A stretch of DNA of 64,000 bases from Spiractinospora alimapuensis (GCF_018437505.1 NZ_CP072467.1:186001-250000); one strand, 5' to 3'; counted from the first letter of the stretch, positions 52,325 through 63,227 are shown. Translations and numbers: made by a program. Notes: a model not told the origin generated them from the letters alone.

Positions 52325-55300
52325 GTGAGCACATCGGACGAAGCACCCAACGAACAGCGACTCGTTCAGGCTCTGCGCTCGAGTCTGAAACAGACCGAAC
52401 AGCTGCGCGAGGAGAACCGGCAGCTGCGCGAGGCGGCCACCGAACCCATCGCCATCGTGGGAATGGCCTGCCGATATCCCGGCGGGGTCACCTCACCCGA
52501 CGACCTGTGGGACTTGGTCGTGGCCGGCCGGGACGCGGTCGGGGAGTTTCCCTCGGACCGGGGATGGGACCTGGAAGAGTTGTTCCACCCCGACCCCGAC
52601 AATCCCGGGACCAGCTACGCGCGGGAGGGCGGCTTCCTCTACGATGCGGGGGAGTTCGACGCGGACTTCTTCGGTGTCTCCCCCAAGGAGGCCCTCGCCA
52701 TGGACCCCCAGCAGCGGATCATGTTGGAGGTGGCGTGGGAGTCGCTGGAACACGCCCGGCTGGACGCGCGTTCGCTGCGCGGGTCCACGACCGGCGTCTT
52801 CGTCGGCGCGACCTCCTACCGCTACGGCGCGCACCCCCTCGACGTCCCGGCGGACCTGCAGGGAATCGCGGCCGTCGGCTCCACGACCAGCGCGATCTCC
52901 GGACGCGTCGCCTACACCCTCGGCCTGCACGGGCCCGCCATCACCATCGACACCGCCTGCTCGTCCTCGTTGTACGCGGTGCTGCAGGCCGTCCAGTCAC
53001 TGAGGTCCGGGGACTGTTCGTTGGCGCTGGCCGGAGGAGTCGCGGTCATGGCGACCCCCGAGGCGTTCCTGGAGTTCAGCCGGCAACGCGGGGTCGCCGC
53101 CGACGGCCGTTGCAAGGCGTTCGCGGCGGACGCGGACGGCACCGGCTTCGCCGAGGGCGCCGGGGTCGTCGTCCTGGAGCGCCTGTCTGACGCCCGACGC
53201 AACGGACACCACGTGCTGGCGGTGGTGCGCGGTGGATCCGCCAACTCCGACGGAGCCTCCAACGGCCTGACCGCGCCCAACGGTCCCGCCCAACAGCGCG
53301 TCATCCGCGCCGCGCTCGACAACGCGGGCGTCTCCGGTGACGCGGTGGACGCCGTCGAGGCGCACGGGACTGGCACCGCGCTGGGCGACCCGATCGAGGC
53401 CCAGGCCCTACTGGCCACCTACGGACGCGACCACACCCCGCAACGCCCGCTCTACCTGGGGTCTGTGAAGTCCAACCTGGGGCACACCCAGACCGCGGCC
53501 GGTGTCGCGTCCGTCATCAAGATGGTGATGGCGATGCGCAACGGCGTGCTGCCCCGGACTCTGTTCGCCGAGGAACCCACGCCCCATGTCGACTGGTCTG
53601 CGGGTACCGTCCAGGTGCTCACCGAACAGCGAGCCTGGCCGGAGACCGGCGCCCCACGGCGCACCGGCGTGTCGGCGTTCGGCATCAGTGGCACCAACGT
53701 GCACCTGGTCCTGGAGCACGACCCCACCGAGCCGGGGCCGGTGGCGTCGGCCCCGAATGGCACGAACATGGCGGGCGGGAGGTCCCCCGCCCCCCGGACA
53801 CCGGTGACCTGTCTGGTCTCGGCACGGGACGAGGCCGCGCTGCGCGCCCAGGCGCTGCGCCTGTGGGAACGCGCGCGACGCGACCCCGCGGTCGGCCCCG
53901 CCGACATCGCGCGGTCACTCGCCACGACGCGCGAGAAACACCAGTGGCGGGCCGCGGTCGTCGCGGGCGACCGACAGGAGCTCCTCGACCGCCTGCTCGC
54001 CGTTGCCGACGGCGCACCGTCGCTGGGAGTGTTCCGTGGCCGGGCCGCGACGCGCCGCGAGGCCGTGTTCGTGTTCCCCGGACAGGGAGCCCTCGGACAC
54101 GGACAGATGGCGCCTCTACTGGACGCCTCACCCGCGTTCGCCGACGCCGTCGACACATGTGACCGCGCGCTCGCGCCCCATCTGGACTGGTCGGTCGTTG
54201 ACGTGCTCCGCGGCGCGAGTACCGCACCTGACATCGCCCGACCCGACGTCGCCCAGCCGACCCTCTTCGCCGCCGAGGTCGCCCTCGCCGCCCTCTGGGA
54301 GGCACGCGGCATCCGCCCCTCCGCGGTCATCGGGCACTCCCAGGGGGAGATCGCCGCGGCGTACGTCGCGGGACACCTCAACCTTGAGGACGCCGCACGT
54401 GTGGTTGCCCTCCGAAGCCAACTCCTCGCCGCCCGGTTCGACGCGGGCGGCATGCTGGCACTACAGCTGTCGCCGGGACGGGAACACCCACCCCTGGAGT
54501 CCACCCGCGGCGACCTCTCCCTCGCGGCCACCAATGGTCCCCACTCCCTGGTGGTCTCCGGTGCGACCGAGGCACTGGAGGAGTACGCCGAACGGTGCCG
54601 AGACGCCGGGGTCATGGCGGTACCGATCCCGGTCAGTTTCGCCGCCCACACACCACAAATCGACTCGATCCGGGGTGAACTGGAGCAACGCCTCGCCGGA
54701 CTCGCCCCCACGCGGGGACCGGTGCCCATGGTCTCTGCCGTCACCGGCGCGTTGATCGACGGCGACCGACTCGACGCCGACTACTGGTTCCGCAACGTCC
54801 GACAGCCCGTGCGGTTCGTGGACGCGGTCCGCGCCGCGGTGGATCGCGGGTGGGACACCTTCGTCGAAATTGGCCCCTTCCCGGTGCTGACCGTTCCACT
54901 CCAGCAGACGCTGGACGCCGCCGGCTGCCCCCACCCGGCGGTACTGGCCTCGCTGCGCGCACCCGACGGAGACGCGGCGGACGCCGCCGGCGCAGTCGCC
55001 GACGCCGCCGTGTGCGGACTCGACCCCGACTGGAGCACCCTGTCCGCCCCGGAGATCGGGCGGGTGGTCGACCTCCCCACCTACCCCTTCCAGCGCAAAC
55101 GGTTCTGGTTGACCTCCACCCCACGCGCGGGCGCCTCCACGGCGCTGCCCCAGGCCGATACCGAGGCGGCGTCCGTCGGCGAGTTCACGCCAGAGTGGCG
55201 TCGCGTGCTGGAACTCGAGGACGCGCGCCGTGAGGACGCGGCGGTGGCGTTCGTGCGCCGACACATCGCCACGGTGCTGGGGCACGAGAATCCCGAGACG

Positions 55301-55699
55301 GTCGACGTCCACCGCGGCTTCATGGACGCGGGTGGCAGTTCGATGGCGGCCGTCCAACTGCGTAACCGCCTCACCGCCGCCACCGGGGTGGAACTCGCCG
55401 TCACCGTCGTGTTCGAGCACTCCACCGCCCACGAACTCGGGCGACACCTGATGGAGCGTTCCGCCGAACGGGACGGCGCCACGCTCGACCCGGTGACCGC
55501 GGTGGACCGACTCTCGGCCGCGCTCGCGGCAGACCACGTCGACACCGTGACCCGGGAGAAGGTCGCGGTCCGGCTGCGGGACCTCCTGGGCACCCTGCAG
55601 TCATCGACGCGTGCCGGAGACGGTTCCCGTGGTGACATCCAGGACGCCAGCGACGACGAGCTCCTGGAACTGCTCGACAACGAGTTCGGCATCTCCTGA
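52325..55699 (+). CDS. Type I PKS, module 2: KS-AT-ACP (non-reducing)
   Basis: This encodes a 1124-residue module with no reductive domains. Docking helix (1-38), KS with Cys212, AT with GHSQGE (Ser672), ACP, then a C-terminal docking segment. The AT specificity motif is FAAH (772-775), neither HAFH (malonyl) nor YASH (methylmalonyl), and its N-terminal GQGA block is one residue longer ([10 protein letters not shown]). The ACP serine lies in GGSSMAAVQ (Ser1006) instead of GxDSL, so the conserved Asp is lost. The product keeps its beta-keto group. The unusual extender suggested by FAAH may be hydroxymalonyl- or methoxymalonyl-ACP, whose pathway genes are downstream. GTG 52325 follows the previous stop by one base; the frame upstream of it is shadow. 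Confidence 0.92.
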   Translation: MSTSDEAPNEQRLVQALRSSLKQTEQLREENRQLREAATEPIAIVGMACRYPGGVTSPDDLWDLVVAGRDAVGEFPSDRGWDLEELFHPDPDNPGTSYAREGGFLYDAGEFDADFFGVSPKEALAMDPQQRIMLEVAWESLEHARLDARSLRGSTTGVFVGATSYRYGAHPLDVPADLQGIAAVGSTTSAISGRVAYTLGLHGPAITIDTACSSSLYAVLQAVQSLRSGDCSLALAGGVAVMATPEAFLEFSRQRGVAADGRCKAFAADADGTGFAEGAGVVVLERLSDARRNGHHVLAVVRGGSANSDGASNGLTAPNGPAQQRVIRAALDNAGVSGDAVDAVEAHGTGTALGDPIEAQALLATYGRDHTPQRPLYLGSVKSNLGHTQTAAGVASVIKMVMAMRNGVLPRTLFAEEPTPHVDWSAGTVQVLTEQRAWPETGAPRRTGVSAFGISGTNVHLVLEHDPTEPGPVASAPNGTNMAGGRSPAPRTPVTCLVSARDEAALRAQALRLWERARRDPAVGPADIARSLATTREKHQWRAAVVAGDRQELLDRLLAVADGAPSLGVFRGRAATRREAVFVFPGQGALGHGQMAPLLDASPAFADAVDTCDRALAPHLDWSVVDVLRGASTAPDIARPDVAQPTLFAAEVALAALWEARGIRPSAVIGHSQGEIAAAYVAGHLNLEDAARVVALRSQLLAARFDAGGMLALQLSPGREHPPLESTRGDLSLAATNGPHSLVVSGATEALEEYAERCRDAGVMAVPIPVSFAAHTPQIDSIRGELEQRLAGLAPTRGPVPMVSAVTGALIDGDRLDADYWFRNVRQPVRFVDAVRAAVDRGWDTFVEIGPFPVLTVPLQQTLDAAGCPHPAVLASLRAPDGDAADAAGAVADAAVCGLDPDWSTLSAPEIGRVVDLPTYPFQRKRFWLTSTPRAGASTALPQADTEAASVGEFTPEWRRVLELEDARREDAAVAFVRRHIATVLGHENPETVDVHRGFMDAGGSSMAAVQLRNRLTAATGVELAVTVVFEHSTAHELGRHLMERSAERDGATLDPVTAVDRLSAALAADHVDTVTREKVAVRLRDLLGTLQSSTRAGDGSRGDIQDASDDELLELLDNEFGIS

Positions 55700-55735
55700 C
55701 CCCACCACGCACACCTCATCGGGAGTAGGGCACGG

Positions 55736-58700
55736 ATGAGCAACGAGGATAAGTTCCGCGAGCTGCTGAAGCGGACGACCGTCGACCTGCGGGCCGAGCG
55801 GGAACGCGTCGCGGAACTGGAGGAACGCGACCACGAACCGATCGCCATCGTGGGGATCGGGTGTCGCTACCCCGGCGGGGCCACGAGCCCCGAACGCCTA
55901 TGGGAGATCCTCGCCGAGGGAGGAGAGACCCTCTCGGAGTTCCCCACGGACCGAGGATGGGACCTGGACCGTCTCTTCGACCCCGATCCCGAGGCGGCCG
56001 GAACGAGCTACGTCCGTCGCGGAAGCTTCCTCCACGACGCCGGCGAGTTCGACGCAGGGTTCTTCGGAATCAGTCCCCGCGAGGCGCTCGCGATGGACCC
56101 CCAACAACGCCTCGCCCTGGAGGTGAGTTGGGAGGCGGTCGAGCACGCGGGGATCGATCCCAAGTCGCTGGCCGGTACGCCGACCGGGGTCTTCCTGGGC
56201 ATCGTGGGCCAGAGCTACGGGCCACCCATCCAGGACGCGCGGGACGGCCTGGACGGCTACCTGGTCACCGGAACCATGCCCGCCGTCGCCGCCGGGCGGA
56301 TCGCCTACAGCCTCGGACTCCGCGGCCCCGCGGTCCCCGTGGACACGTCATGCTCCTCGTCCCTGGTCGCGCTGCACCACGCGGCGCGGTCGTTGCGTGC
56401 CCAGGAGAGTCGCCTGGCGCTGGTCGGCGGCGTGATGATCTACACCGGCACGGGCGCCTGGGTGTCGTTCAGCCGCCAGCGGGGGCTCGCCCCCGACGCG
56501 CGCTGCAAGGCGTTCGGCGCCGGTGCCGACGGTACGGGATGGGCCGAGGGCGTGGGCATGTTGGTCCTGGAGCGGCTCAGTGACGCCCAACGCAACGGAC
56601 GGCGCATCCTCGGCGTGGTCCGCGGGAGCGCGATCAACCAGGATGGAGCCAGCTCTGGACTGACCGCGCCCAACGGCACAGCCCAGCGGGAGGTGATCCG
56701 TCACGCCCTCAACGACGCTCGCCTCGGTCCCGCCGACGTCGACGTGGTGGAGGCCCACGGCACCGGGACCGCCCTGGGCGACCCGATCGAGGCCAGCGCG
56801 TTGATCGACACGTACGGCCGCGGGCACTCCCCGGACAACCCCCTGTGGCTGGGATCCATCAAGACCAACATTGGGCACACCGGACCCGCGGCCGGCATCG
56901 CCGGCATCAAGATCATCGAGTCCATGCGCCACGGCGAACTCCCTCGGACCCTCCACGCCGACACCCCGAGCCCCAACGTCGACTGGTCGGCCGGAACCGT
57001 CGCCCTCACGCGGTCACCCACCCCCTGGAAGACCGGAGACCGCCCACGGCGCGCCGGAGTGTCCTCCTTCGGCGTCAGCGGAACCAACGCTCACGTCATC
57101 GTCGAGGAACCCCCCACGCCGACCGAACCGAACGACGTGACCGCCGCACCCGCCGCGCGTCCCGTTCCCTGGTTGTTGTCCGCCCGGACGGCGAGCGCGT
57201 TGGAGGAGACCATCCACCGACTCGCGACCCATGCCGCCCAACGGCCCGGCCTGCGACCGGCCGACATCGGATGGACCCTCGCCACCGGCCGCGCCGACCT
57301 CGCGCACCGGGCGGCGGTCGTGGCGAGTACGCACGAGGACTTCCTGACCGGACTGCGGGCGCTCACCAATCGGACGCCACACCCCAACGCGGTGCGCGGC
57401 CAGGAGGCGGACCGAGGCGGGACCGTCTTCGTCTTCCCCGGGCAGGGCGCGCAGTGGGCCGGGATGGCCGACCAACTGATGGCGGACTCCCCGGTGTTCG
57501 CCCAGCGGATGCGGGAGTGCGCCGACGCCCTGGCTCCGCACCTGGACTACGACTTCCTGCGGGTGGTCCGGGACTCCGACGACGCCACGCTGGCGCGTCC
57601 CGACGTGCTGCAGCCGGCCCTGTTCGCCGTCATGGTCTCTCTCGCCGCCCTATGGGAGCACCACGGGATCCGGCCGGACGCGGTGGTGGGGCACTCCCAG
57701 GGAGAGATCGCCGCGGCGTGCGTCGCGGGCATTCTCACCCTCGAGGACGCGGCGCGGATCGTCGCGGTGCGCAGCGCGCTCGTCGCGCCTCTGGCCGAGG
57801 GAAACGCGATGCTCGCGCTGGCCCTTCCCCCAGGCAGGCAGGTCCCCGACCTGTCGCTGTGGCACGGTGAACTCGACGTCGCCGCCGTGAACAGTCCGAC
57901 CTCCGTGGTCGTCGCGGGCGAGAACTCCGCGCTCGAGGACCTGTCGCGTACGTGCGCTGATGAGGGGGTGTTCGCCTTCGGCGTTCCGGGGAGCTTCGCG
58001 GCGCACTCCCCCCGCGTGGAGTCCATCCACGCCCCGCTGGTCGACGCGCTCGCCGGGATCAGTCCCACGGTCGGGAGCGTTCCCCTGTACTCCACGGTCA
58101 CTGGCAGTCGCATCGACGGCACCGAGATGACCCCGGAGTACTGGTACCGCAACATCCGACGCCAGGTGCGGTTCGCCGAGGCCGTCACCGCGCTGCGCGG
58201 CGACGGGCACCGGGCCTTCGTGGAGTGCAGTGCCAACCCGGTGCTCACCGTCAACGTGGAACAGAACCTCGACCTCGAGAGCGACGGCGGCGCCCACGTG
58301 GTCCTCGGTACCCTGCGCGCCGGGCAGGGCGGGTTGGACCGCTTCCTGACGTCGCTCGCCGAGGCACACGTCCACGGACTCACCCCCGATTGGGAGCCGG
58401 TCTTCGTCGACCAGCGCCCCCAAGTCGTCGACGTCCCGACCTACCCGTTCGAACGTCGACACTTTTGGCTCACCGCGGGGACCGGGAGCATGGTCGACGC
58501 GGCGGGCCTACGGACGCAGGCCCACGGGTTCCTGAGCGCGGCGGCGCCGCTGGCCGAGTCCGGCGGGGTCGTCATGACCGGTCGTATCTCTCGCACCAGT
58601 CATCCCTGGCTGGTCGATCACGCGGTCAACGGAACCCCGATCGTCCCGGGGACGGGCTTCCTCGAACTCGCGCTTCACGCGGCCGACGCGTTGGGCTGCT

Positions 58701-61700
58701 CCGGCGTGGAGGAACTCGTTGTCCACGCGCCACTGGCGGTTCCCGACGAGGGCGGTGTGCAACTGCAACTCATGGTGAGCGCTCCGCGGCCTGGGGGAGA
58801 ACGCGAATACACCATCCACTCCCGCCCCTGGCGTGAGGTGCCGCTCACGGTCGACACCCCCTGGACCCGACACGCGTCCGGCACCCTGACGACCAACGGT
58901 CCCGAACCAGATCCCGTCGGCGAGTGGCCGCCCCCGTCGGCCACGCCTGTCGCCGTCGACGACCTCTACCCACGACTCGCCGGGACGGGGTACGGCTACG
59001 GTCCCGCCTTCCAAGGGCTGCGATCGGTGTGGCGCCACAACGACGCGGTCCTCGCTGAGGTCGAACTCCCCGAGCACCTCCGCACCGACGCCGCGCGTTA
59101 CGGAATCCATCCCGCGCTGATGGACGCCGCGCAGCACGCCATGGCGTTCGCGTCGGCCTACGACGCCTCGGCTCCTCTCGCCCTGCCGTTCGCCTGGTCC
59201 GGAGTCCACCTGCACGCCGCCAACGCGACGCGGGTCCGGGTGCGTATCGTGCCCGCTGGCGCGGACAGCCTCACGATGGAGTTGTGGGACCCCGATGGCG
59301 AGCCTGTCGCCACGGTCGAGTCACTGACGGTGCGGCCAATGGGTGACGAACCCGCGCCAACCGGCGACGTCACCGCAGACGATCTGTTCCACGTCGAGTG
59401 GGTCCCCGTCCCCGCCGCCGGCGCGACGTCGGCGGCGGGCGGCCCCTGGGCGGTGCTCGGAGGTGACCCACTGGCGATGACGACGACCTTGGCCGCGATG
59501 GGTATCCACGCCTCCGCCTATGCGGACGTCGAGGAGATGCGCACCGCGGTCGCCGCCGGTGCGCCCGCACCCACTACGGTTCTCGCGCCATGGCTACCGT
59601 CCGGCAGTGGGACACTCGCGGCCGATGCCCGGAACGTGGCACGCTCGGGCCTGCACCTGCTCCACCAGTGGCTGGACGGCCCAGAGTCGGCGGCAGCGCG
59701 CCTCGTCATCCTCACCTGGGACGCCGTAGCGGCCCATCCCGAGGACAGTCTCGGAGACCTCGCGAGCTCCGGTCTGTGGGGTCTGGTGCGAACAGCCCAG
59801 ATGGAGGCACCCGACCAGGTCGTACTCGTCGACATCGACGATCCACGCACCGCCGTCCCCACACTGCCCGCACTTCTCGACACCGACGAACCGCAGCTCG
59901 CCGTAAGGAACGGTGCCCTCCTCGCCCCACGCGTCGTGCGCACCCCGCATGCGGCCGCGACCGACGAGACGGAGGCCGGGGAGGTCCCCCGCACGCTCGG
60001 GGAAGAAGGAACGGTCCTGGTCACCGGTGCGACCGGCACCCTGGGCGGTCTCGTCGCCCGCCACCTGGTGACGCGGCACGGCGCGCGCCACCTGCTGTTG
60101 GTGAGCAGGTCGGGGGAGAAGGCACCGGGCGCGATCGAACTCCGCTCGGACCTGGAAGAACTCGGCGCGCATGTCCGCGTGGCCTCGTGCGACGTCGCCG
60201 ACGCCGCGGCGCTACGCACCGTCATCGGTTCGATCGACCCTCAGCACCCCCTGCGCGCCGTCGTGCACGTCGCGGGGACGCTGGACGACGGCACTATCTC
60301 CGCTCTCACCCCCGGGAACGTGGACACAGTGATGCGTCCCAAGGCCGACGCCGCGCTCCACCTTCACGAACTCACCGCTGATACCGACCTGGACGCGTTC
60401 GTGATGTTCTCCTCCGCGGCGAGCACCTTCGGCAGTCCCGGTCAGGCGAACTACGGCGCGGCGAGCGCCGTCCTCGACGCCCTGGCACACCATCGGCGGG
60501 CCCGTGGACTACCGGCGACGTCGATCTCCTGGGGTATGTGGGAACAGCGCAGCTCCCTGACCGCGAAGCTCGACGACACCGACCTCAACCGCTACGCCCG
60601 GATGGGTGTCGCGGGTCCGCTCAGCGACAGTCACGGCGTCGCTCTGTTCGACGCCGCACTCGCCTCGGACCAGCCACACCTCGTTGCCGTTCCGCTGGAT
60701 CTGCCGGGAATCTCGGCGAGCAGCGCTCGCAGCGGCACAGTGGCACCGCTCCTGCGCGGCCTCGTCCGTCCGGTGCGCCGGCGACGGACGGTCGGGGAGG
60801 ACGCCGACGCGCCGGGCCTGGCGAGGCGCCTGGCGGCCACCGACACCGACCAGCGACGATCGGTCCTGCTGGACCTGGTCACCCGACGCACGGCCGAGGT
60901 TCTGGGGCACGACGACGCGGGGTCCGTCCAGCCCGGGGACAGTTTCCTGGAGCTCGGCTACGACTCGCTCACCGCAGTGGAGCTGCGCAACCACCTCGCG
61001 GCAGCGACCGACCTGCGGCTTCCCGCGGGACTGATCTTCGCCCACACGACGCCGGACGCGGTCGCCGACCACCTGCACCAACTGCTCGGCGGTGCCCGCG
61101 CCGTCGACGTCGCGGCGTCCGACAGCGCCCGCGGCGCGAACACCGCGTTGCACACCTCGCACAGTGACGGCCACGGAGCGGCCTCCGTAGGAGACGGCCT
61201 CCCCGCCCTCTTCCGGGCCTGTTACCAGGGCGGGAAGATCGCTGAGGGGTTCCGGTTGGTGGAGGCCGCGGCGCAGATTCGGGAGACGTTCGGGGAGGGG
61301 GCGGAGTTCGTCTCGTCGGGGGCTGTGTGGTTGGCGCACGGGGTGCGGGACGTGCCGATGATGATCTGTCTGCCGTCGATCCTGATGATCTCGGGGGTGC
61401 AGGAGTACGCGCGGTTCGCGGCGGGGGTTCGGGGGTTGCGTGACGTGGCGGTGATTCCCCAGCCGGGGTTCGTGGAGGGGGAGCCGCTGCCGGACAGTGT
61501 CGGGGCGGTGGTGGACACCTTGGCCGCGGCGGTGCGGGAGTGCGCGGGGGAGCGGCCCTACGTGTTGGTCGCGCGGTCGTCGGGTGGGTGGGTGGCTCAC
61601 GCGGTGGCGGAGCGCCTGGAGGGGGAGGGGTTCCCGGCGAGGGCGTTGGGGTTGTTGGATCCGCCGTCGCCCGACGACGGCTTCGCGTTGCCACTGATCG

Positions 61701-62002
61701 AGAAGGGGCTGGTGGAGCGCGAGCAGCAGCTCGGCATCGTCGACGCCACGAGGCTCACCGCGATGGGCGGCTACATGCGGCTCTTCTCGGAGTGGATGCC
61801 CGACCCCATCGAGACGCCCACGGTGGTCCTCCGCGCCGAGGAGGCGACGCCGGACCGGGACGGCCACCCGCTGCCGCCGTTCACCTGGAAACCGCCACAC
61901 ACCGCGATCACGGTGTCCGGGGACCACTTCAGCATGCTCGAGGAACACGTCGACGACGTGGCCCGGGTGCTGCACGACTGGCTCGCCGAGCGCGGGCTGT
62001 GA
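55736..62002 (+). CDS. Type I PKS, module 3 with release: KS-AT-DH-KR-ACP-TE
   Basis: This encodes a 2088-residue final module. The N-terminal docking helix is of the classical MSNEDKFRELLKR type. KS has Cys206 (VDTSCSS). AT has GHSQGE (Ser654) and FAAH (754-757), the same unusual motif as module 2. DH has HAVNGTPIVP (His962) and Asp1130. KR has GATGTLG, B-type LDD (1516-1518), Ser1560 and Tyr1573, but Ser1577 where Asn is usual. ACP Ser1744. The thioesterase (about 1820-2088) has the nucleophile in ARSSGG (Ser1948) with Ala for the usual first Gly, and His2064 in GDHFS. The TE-coding stretch 61236-61670 has a different codon style (many GGG, GTG, TTG). Confidence 0.92.
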   Translation: MSNEDKFRELLKRTTVDLRAERERVAELEERDHEPIAIVGIGCRYPGGATSPERLWEILAEGGETLSEFPTDRGWDLDRLFDPDPEAAGTSYVRRGSFLHDAGEFDAGFFGISPREALAMDPQQRLALEVSWEAVEHAGIDPKSLAGTPTGVFLGIVGQSYGPPIQDARDGLDGYLVTGTMPAVAAGRIAYSLGLRGPAVPVDTSCSSSLVALHHAARSLRAQESRLALVGGVMIYTGTGAWVSFSRQRGLAPDARCKAFGAGADGTGWAEGVGMLVLERLSDAQRNGRRILGVVRGSAINQDGASSGLTAPNGTAQREVIRHALNDARLGPADVDVVEAHGTGTALGDPIEASALIDTYGRGHSPDNPLWLGSIKTNIGHTGPAAGIAGIKIIESMRHGELPRTLHADTPSPNVDWSAGTVALTRSPTPWKTGDRPRRAGVSSFGVSGTNAHVIVEEPPTPTEPNDVTAAPAARPVPWLLSARTASALEETIHRLATHAAQRPGLRPADIGWTLATGRADLAHRAAVVASTHEDFLTGLRALTNRTPHPNAVRGQEADRGGTVFVFPGQGAQWAGMADQLMADSPVFAQRMRECADALAPHLDYDFLRVVRDSDDATLARPDVLQPALFAVMVSLAALWEHHGIRPDAVVGHSQGEIAAACVAGILTLEDAARIVAVRSALVAPLAEGNAMLALALPPGRQVPDLSLWHGELDVAAVNSPTSVVVAGENSALEDLSRTCADEGVFAFGVPGSFAAHSPRVESIHAPLVDALAGISPTVGSVPLYSTVTGSRIDGTEMTPEYWYRNIRRQVRFAEAVTALRGDGHRAFVECSANPVLTVNVEQNLDLESDGGAHVVLGTLRAGQGGLDRFLTSLAEAHVHGLTPDWEPVFVDQRPQVVDVPTYPFERRHFWLTAGTGSMVDAAGLRTQAHGFLSAAAPLAESGGVVMTGRISRTSHPWLVDHAVNGTPIVPGTGFLELALHAADALGCSGVEELVVHAPLAVPDEGGVQLQLMVSAPRPGGEREYTIHSRPWREVPLTVDTPWTRHASGTLTTNGPEPDPVGEWPPPSATPVAVDDLYPRLAGTGYGYGPAFQGLRSVWRHNDAVLAEVELPEHLRTDAARYGIHPALMDAAQHAMAFASAYDASAPLALPFAWSGVHLHAANATRVRVRIVPAGADSLTMELWDPDGEPVATVESLTVRPMGDEPAPTGDVTADDLFHVEWVPVPAAGATSAAGGPWAVLGGDPLAMTTTLAAMGIHASAYADVEEMRTAVAAGAPAPTTVLAPWLPSGSGTLAADARNVARSGLHLLHQWLDGPESAAARLVILTWDAVAAHPEDSLGDLASSGLWGLVRTAQMEAPDQVVLVDIDDPRTAVPTLPALLDTDEPQLAVRNGALLAPRVVRTPHAAATDETEAGEVPRTLGEEGTVLVTGATGTLGGLVARHLVTRHGARHLLLVSRSGEKAPGAIELRSDLEELGAHVRVASCDVADAAALRTVIGSIDPQHPLRAVVHVAGTLDDGTISALTPGNVDTVMRPKADAALHLHELTADTDLDAFVMFSSAASTFGSPGQANYGAASAVLDALAHHRRARGLPATSISWGMWEQRSSLTAKLDDTDLNRYARMGVAGPLSDSHGVALFDAALASDQPHLVAVPLDLPGISASSARSGTVAPLLRGLVRPVRRRRTVGEDADAPGLARRLAATDTDQRRSVLLDLVTRRTAEVLGHDDAGSVQPGDSFLELGYDSLTAVELRNHLAAATDLRLPAGLIFAHTTPDAVADHLHQLLGGARAVDVAASDSARGANTALHTSHSDGHGAASVGDGLPALFRACYQGGKIAEGFRLVEAAAQIRETFGEGAEFVSSGAVWLAHGVRDVPMMICLPSILMISGVQEYARFAAGVRGLRDVAVIPQPGFVEGEPLPDSVGAVVDTLAAAVRECAGERPYVLVARSSGGWVAHAVAERLEGEGFPARALGLLDPPSPDDGFALPLIEKGLVEREQQLGIVDATRLTAMGGYMRLFSEWMPDPIETPTVVLRAEEATPDRDGHPLPPFTWKPPHTAITVSGDHFSMLEEHVDDVARVLHDWLAERGL

Positions 62003-62037
62003 CCGCGCCGAGGACCGAAACCGTTAAGGAGACCGCA

Positions 62038-62961
62038 ATGTCGTCAACGACGCCTGGGACGGCCCCCGCATCCCAGGACGCCCCCACCGTGTCCGGGGAC
62101 GCCGGGGCGCACCGGCTCGCGGTGCTGGGGGCCGGCACGATGGGGACCGGGATCGCCACCCTCGCCGTGGGCCACGGTGTCCCCGTCGTCCTCGTGGACG
62201 TCGACGCCGAGACGGTGCGCCACGCGGAGACGAAGGTGCGCCATCAGTCGCGCATGGCGCAGTTGATGGGGTCGCTGCCCACCGACCGGGAGCCGGGAGA
62301 GCTGACGACCGCCACCGCGGTCGACGCCGTCAAGGAGGCGACGGTGGTGGTGGAGGCGGTCACCGAGACCAACGAGGCCAAGGCGGCCGCGCTCGGCGGG
62401 GCTTCGGCCGCGGTCGCCCCGGGAACGGTGCTCGTCACCAACACCTCGGGTCTTCCGCTCAGCGAGCTCGCCGCCCACGTCGCCCGGCCGGCGGAGCTGC
62501 TGGGCACCCACTTCATGAACCCGCCCTACCTCATCCGCACGGTCGAGGTGGTCCGTGGGGACCAGACGGGACAGGCGGCGATGGACACCCTGCGTGGGTT
62601 CCTCGACGTGCTGGAGCGCCAACACGTCGTGGTGCGCGACAGCCCCGGCTTCGTCACCAGCCGCCTGCTCCACCCGATGATCAACACCGCGGCGAGGATC
62701 GTCGAGTCGGGGACCGCGACCGCCGCCGACGTCGACACCCTCATGCGGGGCTGCCTCGGTCACCCCACCGGGCCGCTGCGGACCGGGGACATGATCGGTC
62801 TGGACAACCTCGTCGACTCCCTGTGGGCCCTGCACGCCCGCACCGGCGACGACGCGTGCCGACCCTGCGACCTCCTGCAGGAGATGGTGCGTGACGGCAA
62901 GCACGGCAGGAAGTCCGGCCGTGGATTCTACGACTACGCAGAGACGGAGACGCTCGCATGA
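62038..62961 (+). CDS. 3-hydroxyacyl-CoA dehydrogenase-like enzyme of hydroxymalonyl-ACP formation (FkbK-like)
   Basis: This encodes a 307-residue NAD-dependent dehydrogenase. The Rossmann motif is LGAGTMGTGIA, with NTSGLPLSEL and GTHFMNPPYLI as in hydroxybutyryl-CoA dehydrogenases. A Thr/Ala/Pro-rich leader of about 25 residues precedes it. With an ACP and an acyl-CoA dehydrogenase it forms the gene order of methoxymalonyl-ACP pathways (fkbK-J-I of FK520, asm genes of ansamitocin), where it oxidises the C3 hydroxyl of glyceryl-ACP to the aldehyde. AAGGAG precedes ATG 62038. The next start overlaps its stop. Confidence 0.9.
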   Translation: MSSTTPGTAPASQDAPTVSGDAGAHRLAVLGAGTMGTGIATLAVGHGVPVVLVDVDAETVRHAETKVRHQSRMAQLMGSLPTDREPGELTTATAVDAVKEATVVVEAVTETNEAKAAALGGASAAVAPGTVLVTNTSGLPLSELAAHVARPAELLGTHFMNPPYLIRTVEVVRGDQTGQAAMDTLRGFLDVLERQHVVVRDSPGFVTSRLLHPMINTAARIVESGTATAADVDTLMRGCLGHPTGPLRTGDMIGLDNLVDSLWALHARTGDDACRPCDLLQEMVRDGKHGRKSGRGFYDYAETETLA

Positions 62962-63227
62962 CCACCAACCCCACCGAGCACGCGACCGACATCGAGTCCG
63001 CGCTGATCACCTTTCTGGAGTCCAAGACACGCGGCTCCTGGGACGCCGACGTCGACCTCTTCAGCCAGGGCGGCCTGTCCTCGATGTTCGCCATGGAGCT
63101 CGTCGTGCACCTCGAGAGCACCTACGGTGTGTCCATCCGGGGCGGCGACCTCAAGCTGGACAACTTCCGCACCGTGCGCACGATGGCGGACCTCGTCCGG
63201 CGCCTGCGGGGCGGGGAGAGTGCGTGA
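62958..63227 (+). CDS. Discrete acyl carrier protein (FkbJ-like)
   Basis: This encodes an 89-residue ACP. The phosphopantetheine site is in GGLSSMFAMELVVHLE, the pattern of the dedicated carrier proteins for glyceryl/hydroxymalonyl units. It would carry the three-carbon unit from loading of glycerate through oxidation to the PKS acyltransferase. It overlaps both neighbours by four bases (ATGA, GTGA). Confidence 0.92.
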   Translation: MTTNPTEHATDIESALITFLESKTRGSWDADVDLFSQGGLSSMFAMELVVHLESTYGVSIRGGDLKLDNFRTVRTMADLVRRLRGGESA

